Shown: in pieces, positions 1 to 11,700 of the stretch | How positions within the stretch are numbered: position 1 is the first letter of the stretch | How the letters are laid out: each line of letters starts with the position of its first letter | NCBI GenBank assembly: GCA_903813345.2 | Contig: CAIIXF020000007.1 | Location: forward strand, 35,868,538-35,932,537 | DNA: 64,000 bases | From: Owenia fusiformis | Taxonomy: Eukaryota; Annelida; Polychaeta; Sabellida; Oweniidae | Direction of reading: 5' to 3' | Program-made: the position numbers and the translations under genes | The notes under the pieces: generated by a model | Told to the model about the DNA's origin: nothing | The model's database searches: none | Seen by the model: only the letters and a program-made list of their open reading frames with translations

Positions 1-860
1 TGAATAATTTTACCAATTGTCTTATATTTTCATTATAGTTCCTCGTCATAACAAGTTCTTTTTTATTGAACTATATTTTTATTTATTTATTTAAGTACTA
101 ATGCTACGGAATTGATTGACAATAAAGATTTAAAACAGATTATCAGAGATACGATTTATCGAACATTCACATTTATAATCATGTACACATCTGGAAAAAT
201 AAATACTTCCAGAAAAATACTGTGACACCTAAAATGTAATGTTTTGGAATCCTAAAATATATTGTATGAATATTCAAGAAAGTTTAAGAAAAATTTCAAG
301 ACTCTTGGGACAACCCTCGCACCAATGAAAAGGGCAAAAAAGCTTTTGTAAAATAAATGTATTTAACAGAACAGGATTTGGCTGTTGCATTAATGTAGCT
401 TATCATCAGGTGTCTAATAGAGTGGTAGCTTTTATTTCCTTAATGTCATGTCTCATGTCAATCTGTTATGATCGATGTTGGCATTCCCCAAAGGTGTATC
501 ATACATGCAATATTATAATCAATAAACCCTGTACCCAAATAATTTAACATTTTTGGGTATTTCTAGTGATTTTCCTAATGATTTAGGAGTTGATATCATA
601 TGATTTCCGCTCTTTATATTGTAATCGATAAGTCCAAAACATTTCTGTACTCAAAATATTTTTTGGTTTCTGATGATTTTCCAATGATTTTTGGGGGATT
701 GGTGTATCGCGTAATTTTAATTTATAAGTTAATTCTCTTTTGGTTTTGTGATTCTGATGCACCCAAACTCTCTTAGCTATATAGGGGTGATAATAAGAAG
801 AAAGGCGATGACATGGTTCATCCATTCTGATCCATCAGGTTATTTCATACAACCAAAGGA
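1..860. other. Gene-free AT-rich DNA
   Basis: I see no exon, RNA gene or clear repeat. It is probably the 5' flank or first intron of NEK10. The longest open frame (80 codons, - strand, 583-825) has no recognisable motif. Confidence 0.6.
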
Positions 861-1071
861 ACAGTAAAACCTGTATATCTGAACACCTTTCTAATCTGAA
901 CACTACTCACGTAAAATTTGTTTTGGTCATATTTTTAATTGCCACTTGCTAAGCTGAACAATAGTACCATAGACCATATTAAAGAACCTTGAAATATGAA
1001 CACCTGCTAGTCAGATCACATTTTGCTGGTCTCAATGGGATTCGGGTTAGACAGTTAAGATGTTTTACTGT
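861..1071. mobile_element. Pogo-like MITE, copy 1
   Basis: Inverted ends: ACAGTAAAACCTGT at the left and TTTTACTGT at the right, with internal GAACACCT / GAACACCTGC motifs. The family, with CAGTAAAACC ends, recurs at least ten times here. No transposase is present. The ends recall pogo/Tigger elements (TA target), which is inference. A decayed relative lies at 1271-1462. Confidence 0.7.
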
Positions 1072-2331
1072 ACATTAGTACAACAGTATTTGGTTTATTC
1101 TCATAAGGTTGCTATTCACCTAGAAGATTGATGCTTTTCATGATAATGCTAATGCTGAGGGAATGATGATTGAAAAGGTAGAGAAGATATCGGCCAATTT
1201 TCTGTATGAATAGAAGACAATAGGGTAGATAACAACAGGCATATTGATGTAATGGTTCTAATAAGATAGAATACAGAAAAACCTGGCTAATCAGGATGCT
1301 ATTGGAACTAGCTGAAAATGTTCAAATTAGCTCTTGTTCATCATTCAAGGATTTTTAGCAATTACTTATCTATGTCTGATTAAATAAAATGGGACCAAAA
1401 AGGGTCTGCATAGATAGATGTTCATATTCAAGAATTCAGGTGTTCAGATATACAAGTTTTACATGACATGCAATGTATTAGGGATCTTAGATTAAGATGC
1501 AGCATAAGATTAGTTATCAACTAAGTGCCAATCTATTATTTATGACATACATATCTATTGAATTCCTGATCCTACACAACAAATGAACTGTTGATCGACT
1601 AAATTGTATTTTCATATGTTTCACCAGCGGTACCAAAAAAAAACATTTCTACTTTGTATTTCATAAAAAAAAGGAGGGCATTACAAGGAAAATAAGAACA
1701 AAATAATCTGACAACTAAAATAAACCTTAGAAACATATAAGATAGTGAGAAAACAAAAAATACTAAAAATCAAAATCAGAATATGTCAAAAAGCCCATCA
1801 GTCCACAGACAAACACATGTTTGATCAAACAAGCAAGGCACAAAATATTCCCAAACAAATATCGTAAAACAAACAGATTCAAGATACTAATAATACTGGC
1901 CTATTCATATCTCATTTTTAGAATTATTAGAAAGTTTGATTCGTTATTTATTGAAATTCCATACAGATTCAAATCAATTATTCTGCAAGAACCATTGATG
2001 TGGTAATAATTCCAACTGTATAGCAATTCTGAACAGGAACAATACGCAGCTCTTTATTACTGATTTATTATCCCCACAACGTCATGTAACATTGACTTTT
2101 CCGACCGAAATCGTTTGAATGTATTAATTACGGGAATTTCTCTGAAGGCTGATCAATCACAAGTGATAAAGATAAAGCAACTTTGATATCCACCTCTATA
2201 CTGTATATGGTTTTTATTGGTACATATTGAGGGTATAATTTCAATAACATCCTGTTATTTTCCTGAAATTCAGCTAGAAATAGTGTAATGACCTTCGATA
2301 GCAAGTCGCTACTACAGTCTCAGCTGTAGTG
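1072..2331. other. Gene-free DNA with a decayed MITE
   Basis: Apart from the degenerate pogo-like copy at about 1271-1462, no feature is supported. Confidence 0.5.
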
Positions 2332-2525
2332 GCTAGCCCTTATGGCTCAGGGGTAGAGCGTCTGACTCGAGAGCGGTAGGTCCTGGGTTCGATTCCCGTA
2401 CGGGGCATTGAATTTAGCACATTCTCTTTCGAGTCTAGTATCTGGCTCGGTACACTACAGCTCCCCGACGAGCCTGCCCAAGGGTCGTTACAATAGTGTA
2501 CCATTAAATCAAAGCCTCTATAATC
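2332..2525 (+). mobile_element. tRNA-derived SINE
   Basis: The head (2335-2407) has a pol III A box TGGCTCAGGGG (2343-2353) and a perfect B box GGTTCGATTCC (2386-2396). The D stem GCTC/GAGC pairs, but the anticodon stem and part of the acceptor stem do not, so it is not a working tRNA. About 120 bp of non-tRNA body follows. Confidence 0.7.
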
Positions 2526-2722
2526 CATTATTTATATTCCATTCTCCAAATAGGTAAATAATTGCAGATAGGCTGCAGGGAAATGCTTGGTGGGGTGGCT
2601 CAATACAATATTGCTTTGTATTAATGGTTTGTTTTCATGGCATAGGTGAGTAGTTTACCGCAGCATAATAGATATAAATGTTTAGATATAGATAAATTAA
2701 TTTTTTTTTTTTGTATTTTCAG
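2526..2722. other. Intron upstream of first visible NEK10 exon
   Basis: Ends in a T-run and TTTTCAG. A good donor-like site, TAG|gtgagtag, lies at 2645/2646, but the frame that would join exon 1 has no ATG before a stop, so I do not call an initiator exon. Confidence 0.5.
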
Positions 2723-2783
2723 AGAAGCCAAGGAACTATGTCGCCTCCTAAATCTGCTCAATACTCCAGCCAGCAAACAACAG
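2723..2783 (+). CDS. NEK10: NEK10 exon 1 seen (N-terminal leader)
   Basis: Acceptor TTTTCAG, donor CAG|gtaaat. It encodes EAKELCRLLNLLNTPASKQQ, matching the human segment around LKRLRCLLNVQSSKQQ. It starts with the third base of a codon, so a coding exon must lie upstream. The only ATG inside is out of frame. Confidence 0.85.
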
Positions 2784-5700
2784 GTAAATAAACAAACAAA
2801 CAAGCAAACAGACAACCAACCAAACAAACAATCATTCTCCAAGTATTAATATACATATTTGTGTACAGATTTGAATATTTTATCAGTAAATAATTTGTCT
2901 TGCACCAAACTCGTGTAAACCCCCCCCCCCCTCCCCAACACAAACTGTCTCTTCAAGACTCAATGAAATGAAACTGAAACATTCAGTATCATTTTTAAAC
3001 TAATAAATGATATTAAGAGCACTTGTCCAGAAAGGGATGGGTCCTTTGTTCGATCTCCTAGGGTGGACTGATTTTTCACATCAGCCCTTACCACAAGATT
3101 TCATTCTAAGTTTTCATTAACCAGTTCGTATTGTTTTGCAGTTGCCGTCACTTGACTTTGACCTTGAAGGTTCTGGGGTGAAGAAGTCTCTACAATGGCC
3201 AGCTCCTCAACCCAAGGGTGGGGCCCACCAGCATCAGTCTACAGAGGCACTTGCCCTAGAACAGTTCAGGTAAGAAAATAGTTCAGGTAATGAGAGTTCA
3301 GGTAAGAAAATAGTTCAGGTTATGAAATAGTTCAGGTAATGAAATAGTACAGGTAATGACATAGTCCAGGGAATGGAAAAGTCTAGGTAATGAAATAGTC
3401 CAGGAAATGGAATAGTCTAGGTAATGAAATAGTCCAGGTAATGAAATAGTTCAGGAAATGAAATAGTTCAGGAAATGAAATAGTTCAGGTTGGGAAATAG
3501 TACAGGTAGCAACATAGTCCAGGAAATTGAATAGTCTAGATAATGAAATAGTCCAGGAAATGGAATAGGCTAGGTAATGAAATAGTTCAAGATAATGAAG
3601 TTGTTACAAACACTACGAATCTATTTTTTATTATCTTATTCCATCTGAATTCAGCATCATTGGCATCAAATATAATCAGTGAGCATATGAAAAAGGTTAA
3701 AAGTAGCTTCAAAGTACTACTGCACAAAATAATGTGTTTTATTTTATTAGACTCCAGATGTAAATCTGGAGTCTATTGTTTTCGTCAGTATTCTTTATTA
3801 TTCTTTTTCTTATTATTCTTTCCCAGTTTTCTCGTTAACTAGAAGATATTGAGTCAAGTCTTATATATGGTCCATTTAGGTCTTAGATCTAGTTTCTCGG
3901 AAATTGGGTCAAATTTTTATCTAGGTCAAAGGTCAAGAACTAGGTCAAATCTTACATTTTCAACATTCTGTCATTTATCTTCGTCGTTGTTTATCGTAAC
4001 TCCTAAATCTTTTTTTCAACATGTAGCTTAGAAAAAGCCAAAGCAAAGATATGACATTAGATTTTTGATTACGCTTACCGATTTTGAAATATGGCGTCCA
4101 GAAAGTAGGTCAAAATGAAAAGTTCTCCAAATTTAACATATGGGTTATGAATTAAGGGTAGAATTTACTAAGGAATCCGAATCTGCAAATCAAATTTCGA
4201 TCCGACTTCCGGTTCGAAAGTTATGGCGTTTTGAAATTTCGAGAAAAATCAATCTGATGATATCCTTATTGAAAGTCAAGAGTAGCGAAGAAAATATAGA
4301 AAAAATCATCCATCCTTCCTTCCTATCCTGTCTGATCATATCCTTCCTATCTATCCTTCCTTCCTATCCTTTCCTTCTTATCCTATCCTTCCTTCCTATT
4401 CTATATCCTATCCTATATCCTATCCTATATCCTATCGTATGTCCTATCCATTCCTATCCTTCTTCCCTATCCTTCCTATCCTATACTATCCTATCGTTTC
4501 CTCCTATTCTATCCTATCCTTCCTTCCTATTCTGGAAGGAAGGATAGGATAGGATAGGATAGGAAGGAAGGATAGGATAAGAAGGATAGGAAAGAGGGAT
4601 AGGACAGGACGACTTGGCTTATTCTGGACGACTCGGCTATATCCATCCCACCTATCCTATTCAATCCTATCCTTCTTTCCTATCCTTCCTATCTATCCTT
4701 CCTTCCTATCCCATCCTTCCTATTCTGTCCTATCTTATTCTTTCTTCGGATTCTATCATATCCTATTCTATCCTTCCTATCCTATCCTATACTATCCTAT
4801 CCTTTCTTCCTATTCTGTCCTATCCTATGAATTCATCCATTCATCCATCAATCCATCCATCCATCGGCTTATTCTGGATGACTCGGCTTATTCTGGGTGA
4901 CTCAGCCTATTCTGGATGACTTGGCTATTTTGGATGACTCGACTATAATATCCATCCCACCTATCCTATCCAATCCTATCCAATCCTATCCTTCTTTCCT
5001 ATCCTTCCTATCCTATCCTTCCTTCCTATCCTATCCTACCCTTCCTATTCTGTCCTATCTTATTCTTTCTTCGGATTCTATCGTATACTATTCTATCCTT
5101 CCTATCCTATACTATCCTATCCTTCCTATTATATCTTATCCTTCCTCCCTATTCTGTCCTATCCTTCCTATCCTATCAATCCATCCATTCATCCATCAAT
5201 CCATCCATCCATCGGCTTATTATGGATGACTCAGCTTATTCTGGATGACTCAGCTTATTCTGGATGACTTGGCTTATTCTGGAATACTCGTCTATATCCA
5301 TCCCACCTATCCTATCCAATCCTATCCTTCTTTCCTATCCTTCCTATCCTATCCTTCCTATTCTGTCCTATCTTATTCTTTCTTCGGATCTATCGTATCC
5401 TATTCTATCCTTCATACCCTATACTATCCTATCCTTTCTTCCTATTCTATCCTATCCTTCCTTCCTATTCTGTCCTATCCTTCCTCCTATCAATCCATCC
5501 ATTCATCCATTAGTCCAGCCATCCACCTGCTTATTCTGGATGACTCGGCTTATGCTGGATGACTCAGCTTATTCTGGATGACTTGGCTTATTCTGGATGA
5601 CTTGGCTTATTGTGGATGACTCAGCTTAAAAAGTCTAAATCTGGAGTCTGAAATTGAACTTGTTCAATTTCCAAAGTCTAGTTTTTTTTCATATTGGACT

Positions 5701-8700
5701 CATACATGCAAAGTGATAAATTCCTCTAACTTATAGCTGAGTAACAATATACATCACTACATAATTTGTTTTACGTTTGATAAATGTTGTGATAATGACC
5801 CTAGTAACAAACACAGTGAATATGCCTACTCAACGAAATAACCTCTGAATATTTTGTTGATTCAAGTTCACAATAAGATATATCATTACCAGGGAATATG
5901 ACATTTATCCCATCATGTTAATTTCATGATTTCTTTTAAGAAGTCAAAATTAATTCCCGATTTTTTCTCATTTCTAAATAATTATGATTCATGATAAGAT
6001 TTCAAACTTTATATGTTTTGTCTATTTCTCAATATTTTCTTTCTTGACGAAATATTTTAATTATAAAGCATCAATCTACTGAAATATATTTGAGAGTGAG
6101 TTCATGAAAACTAGTCATCAACTGGTGTTATATTACACATCTATTCACAAAGAGACTGTTATACCAATCAATCATATATAAGGCATTTCATTAAATAACA
6201 CAGGTTGATATGGTGACATTTTACATAGTAACGTATCATTTTACATAGCAACCATCTATACAGATGCATCACCGTTCAAACAAATAATAACAAAATGTTT
6301 TAGATTTGCAAACAAATAATAATAACAATTATATGAAAATGCCAACACTATCTTAAAATATAGATGAATGTTAACCTGAAATATGCCTTGTAAGAGACAA
6401 TTATATATAAATTATAGCCCCAGGCAATAAAAATGATAAAAAATGATTGTCTCATTGCAAATCTGATCAGGTATTATTTTCGCCCATTTTTCAATCCAGT
6501 TTTGAGCCAGCAGTTTTGTATTTTTCATTTGCTAATCAGGTCTTGGAGGAGTTGAGGCTAATCGTGAATTTAAGATTTTAATGTTCTTGCCAATAACAAA
6601 AATATTATTACAACAGTATTTTCATCTAGACTTTTTGAGTTTGATAAGTATAACATTTAAAATGTGCTCAGTAAAATAAATCAGTTCATCAGTTCAGTTC
6701 AACATAATATATTCAAACTTCAAAGTTGATTTTTATTACCAATGTTGCTTTCAATTGTGATAAATTTTGACTTCAATTTGAATCGTGAAAATCTCACAAT
6801 GAAAATCAATATTATTTCTATTTTTGTATACATGCATCTCACCTATTCAAAAATATATTTATTTGAAAATGTTTCATCAAATTCGGTAGTAGAGAATAAT
6901 TGACTTTTAATTGAATGCATTGTTAATCTTATTAAAATAATAAAATACAATTTGAAATTGACAAAAGAACTAAAAACAAACAAAACTGAAAAATATTAAC
7001 TGTATAAAATTATACTTTGTAATCAAGTACTATTGTGTGTTTGTTTACACATTGTTGTGTTTGTTTACACATCCAGAATTAAAATACAAAAAAATTAAAG
7101 TCACTTAAGGCCACTTTACTCATGTTTTGAAAGAATCAGAGTAAAATAAACATTTTTTTGCTATTTTTGACCTGACCAACCTGAACATTTGTATTATAAT
7201 CACCTTCATTGATGATATATTTTTGAATGCTATTTGCAAAAAAGCATATGTGTAGCTAGTGACATCTTTGTAATTAGTCTGAAGTTAATTTAGCTTCACT
7301 CTTAACATCAAAGGACAAGTCTCGGTTTGGGCTAATAATTTTTTCATGAAAAATGTAGAAATATCACCCAAATTAAATTATGAATATTCAAGAGAGGACA
7401 TTTAAATCTACAAGATGTAAAAATATCAAAAATGTCTGAAGCAGGCGTAATGTGCAGTAGACCGATTCAATAAGTCTCGATTTGGAGAAAGAGGTTCATC
7501 AGTGTACTGCGCTAATAATTTTTTTATGAAAAATATAGAAATATCACCTGAATTAAATTATGAATATTCAAAATACAAGATGTAAAAATATCAAAATTGT
7601 CCAAAGCAGGCGTAATGTGCAGTAGACTGATGGACTTCGTTCTCCAAATCAGACTAGTCATTTCCAGGAAAATCAATTACCTAATCATCTAAAAATTGAT
7701 CATATTTTCAGCTTAAAGTACCAGAGCCTGCGGGACTTCAAATGCCATTCCCAAGATAAATATTTCTCTGAAATATTCTCTGCTCTCGTCAAACAAAGAC
7801 TTTGTAACACGTAAGTTGTTTTCATCTTTCTAAACCTGTTATTGCGACTTGTTATTAATATATGAACTTCATCCCTGTGATCCATGCTATGAAAGTGTTT
7901 GAAAATAAAATTAATCATGTTTCGTATATTTTCCCATTGAAATATGATAATCTCTTAGCCAATGAGTAAAAAACACCGTAATATTAATTTTCAATTTTAT
8001 TTTGTTTTACAAAGGATTATTAGCAATTGCTCACAGAAGGGTACAATATGTAAATGCAGTAAAATTGCATGTTTATATGTTTGAACACACTTCAAAAGAT
8101 TGAAACATCCTTTCCAGAGAATGGAATTTCCGGGCCCCGCCAGAGAATATCCTACGAGTGTTAGTGTGTCTCAGGATCATGATGAGGGACAACGCTTACC
8201 AGAAGGACTTCTTTGACCACGGGGGCTTGAAAGTTCTTACAGAGCACTTTCATAAGGCAACTGATAGCTATCTCACATATGGGGATGGGCCATATGTTGT
8301 TGATATCCTCAAAGAAATGACGAGTGAGTGTTCATAGTGATACTTGAAAATTAATTAATTGTACTTGTTACCCAGCAGGGCTCACAATGAAGGATATTGA
8401 CAAAAAGCTTTGTTACAAATAATTTTTAAGATGTTCCATGGACACAAAATTCTTTTTTGTCATTGTTTCCTTGACCCTGCTGCTAAATATATACAAAAGT
8501 TTTTTTAATGTCAGTACTTCGTTTGAAAATAATTTTGTTGTTGAAAAACAATGTGTAAAAGAAACCTAAAAGGAGCTAATTGTTTGTATATCTATAGTTC
8601 ATGCTATTATCACAGTTTTGCCTGAATGTAATGTACATCTTTTTATTTTGGTTATTTTCAGATATATTCCAGAAGCTCTCTGCAGTTGTTCCCCAGAGGG

Positions 8701-11700
8701 AGCTACTAGTGGCATGTGGCGCTCATAAGGTAATAACACATTTGAAATATTCTAAATGATAAATATTTCTTATATACGAGACATTGATCTTATACTGTCG
8801 GAAATTTACCTTTCTGTCTTCAATTCCCTTGAATAGTATTAATTGATATGAAAAGTAGTTGCTTTTAGTTGATTACATTTTGAACGCTATTGGGTAAAAA
8901 TGATGTCATAGATTTAAGCAACAACACAAGAAACAAATCTTTGAATTTTGGTTCCTTGCAAGAAATGACACTGACAATGACACATCATACATGACAATGA
9001 CACATCATATATGTTTGTTTCATGATTTTCAGCCACTGGTGCTCTTGTTATCATCCAGTGATGTCATCGTTCTCCACTGCAGTCTTTACGCACTGATAAG
9101 CCTTGCGCAGAGTGACAAGCCCCGATCTCTGATTGGAGAACTCAATTCAGTGGAAATGCTGCTTCGAATTCTGCAGGACTATGATATTCTTTCTAAAAAG
9201 TTAGTTTTATTTGGTTGATCTAACATGTGGAGTACCTCAAGTGTCTGTCTTAGGCCCTCCTTTTTAAATCATTCATTTTTACCTTAATTTACTTTATCTA
9301 TTTATTTAATCTACTATTTATTATCCCATCGAACGAAGTTCGGAGGGATATAGGGAACGCCTCCGTCCGTCCGTCCGTCCGTCCGTCCGTCCGTCCGTCC
9401 GTCCGTACGTACGTACGTACGTCCGTCCGTCCGTCCGGGCAATAACTCAACTAACTATTTGGTACGTGAATACGTATAAGCATGGCACACTGTCTAATGA
9501 CACTTTTGGTAGAAGGCGGCCATTTTTCAAAATGGCCGCCATTTTAACGTATTTTACTATAACTCGAAAAGTAGTGGAGCGATTTTGTTCATATTTGGTA
9601 TGTGAATACTATAAGCATGGCACACTGTCTAATGAGACTTTTGGTAGAAGGCGGCCATTTTTCAAAATGGCCACCATTTTAACGTATTTTACTATAACTC
9701 GAAAAGTAGTAGAGCGATTTTGTTCATATTCGGTATGTGAATATTATAAGCATGGCACACTGTCTAATGACACTTTTGGTAGAAGGTGCCCCTTTTGAAA
9801 AATGTTCGATGGGATTCGCTACGCTTTGGCGTTGCCGTTGTTCTGGTTTCTATTTTGTCTGAATTATACAAAAATTGTTGACTTTACACATTCAATCACA
9901 ATATCTTCAGAGCTGGTCACCAGATTTATTTGATTTTTGAACAGCATGTTGGCTGCCAACATATTAATTTATGACTTACAATACTTTAGACTGGCTGCCA
10001 ACATATTAATTTATGATTACAATACTTTAGACTGGCTGCCAACTCGTTAACATATGTCTCACAATATTTCAGACTGGCTGCCAACTTGTTAACATATGTC
10101 TAACAATATTTCAGACTGGCTGCCAACTCATTAATACATGTCTTACAATATTTTAGACTGGCTGCCAACTCGTTAACATATGTCTTACAACATTTCAGAC
10201 TGGCTGCCAACTTGTTGCGAACACTCTGTGCAGATGATCAAGTGAAAGAGATGGTGAAAGTCTATGATGGTGTCCCTATACTGCTTAGCCTCCTACACAG
10301 TGACAATGTAAAGCTGCTATGGAATGTAGTCTGGTGTATTGTCCAACTAGCTGAGGATCAGGACACTAGTAATGATATTAGACAGATGGGAGGGATTCCT
10401 ATTATCTTGTCACTTTTACAGTAAGTTAGACAGTTGGTAATCAAAGGTCCTGAGTTCAAGTCTTGTTAGGGTCGAGTGATTTTTATCATTCCTAAAATTA
10501 ATGGTACAATATTTTCCTCAAGTTGGCAAATCAGCTGTATGATGGCCTTTTTGATTTTTATGGAAAATATGATTAACTATGTGCCTTCCTTCACACGTGT
10601 CCATCATTTTTAAATTTGGATACAAAATACAAGTACACGTAGTGATATAATTGGTTTTCTCTAAAAAGTGCTATATAGAGTCTTAGATGTTCTACTGATA
10701 TTTATTCCATTTTCCTTTACAGAGTTTTTGGACCACAATTTGTCTCAGATTTCCCTGTTACAAATATGGAATTAAAAAGTGCAGCATGTGGAATATAATT
10801 TTGTCAAATCCAGAAAAACATGCTGTCAAGCTGAAACATGGTTTTTAATAAAGGGCTCTTCACTTTCAGTGATCGAAAGTTTGTGACGGACAGGTCCTCA
10901 ACAGTGACCACAGGCCCCGCCAGTGCCACAGTCAATGGCCGCACACCTGCTGTCACCATGACGATAGAGGAGGTGAGACTAATAGATCAACAACAATTAA
11001 TCAATCATGTCAATATGTAGAACGTGTTTATGGTCATTCTTTTCCCATTAAAATCTGTTGACATTTTGGGGAGGGACGCGATGATCAGTAATTTTATAGA
11101 ATTCTAAGAAATGAATTAGGAATGACTACATGCATTTAGATATTTACAGGCATTTTGAGGCCAAATACTGATTTATTAACTCATTTGCTTGATCATGGGC
11201 ATTCAATATTGAAAGCCCATGGCTTGATTCAGTGATTTATGGTTTGCTACAGTTCTTGCTATATATTCTGCTGCATTAGATAAACTTCATTGCTTGCTTG
11301 CTTCGATGCATGTTCATAGATATTACATCTGTGTGATACAGTTAGGGGAGAGTGGGGCAAGAAAGTACCACCAAGCTCATTGACCGGTGTTCAGGAGCCC
11401 ATCTTGCTCTGGTGTCCCCTACTTAATGTTATGTTGTAATATTTTGTAGAATCTTCGTAATTATTTATCAATTATATTCCTAAGTTTGATTGTTTTTCAA
11501 TGTAGGATATTTGGAGCATGGTTAAAGATTGTCAAAAGAAGGTATATTAACTGCACCATTTTGGTTGCAAGTCTTGTTTTGCAAGTCTCGTGTTGCAAGT
11601 CTCTGTACAAGTTGCACTGTTTTGCAAGTCACTCTAACTCTCAATTGAAGTTTAGCATACATGTTGCTTGCATCACTTCTAAAATAAAAATCTGCATGTA

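Noticed and set aside
2335-2407. Functional tRNA-Ser (anticodon CGA)
   Set aside because: A and B boxes are good, but the anticodon stem and part of the acceptor stem do not pair, and a SINE-like body follows.
2581-2645. Upstream NEK10 exon between a CTGCAG acceptor and TAG|gtgagt donor
   Set aside because: In the frame that joins exon 1 there is no Met and no similarity to the NEK10 N-terminus.
4140-5581. Long + strand open frames rich in Ser/Pro/Leu/Tyr/Ile (101-135 codons)
   Set aside because: They are translations of the TCCTATCC satellite; overlapping frames are open simply because the repeat lacks stop words.
9466-9798. 110-codon + strand frame with repeated GTLSNDTFGRRRPFFKMA
   Set aside because: Comes from the 135-bp tandem units of an inverted-repeat cassette.
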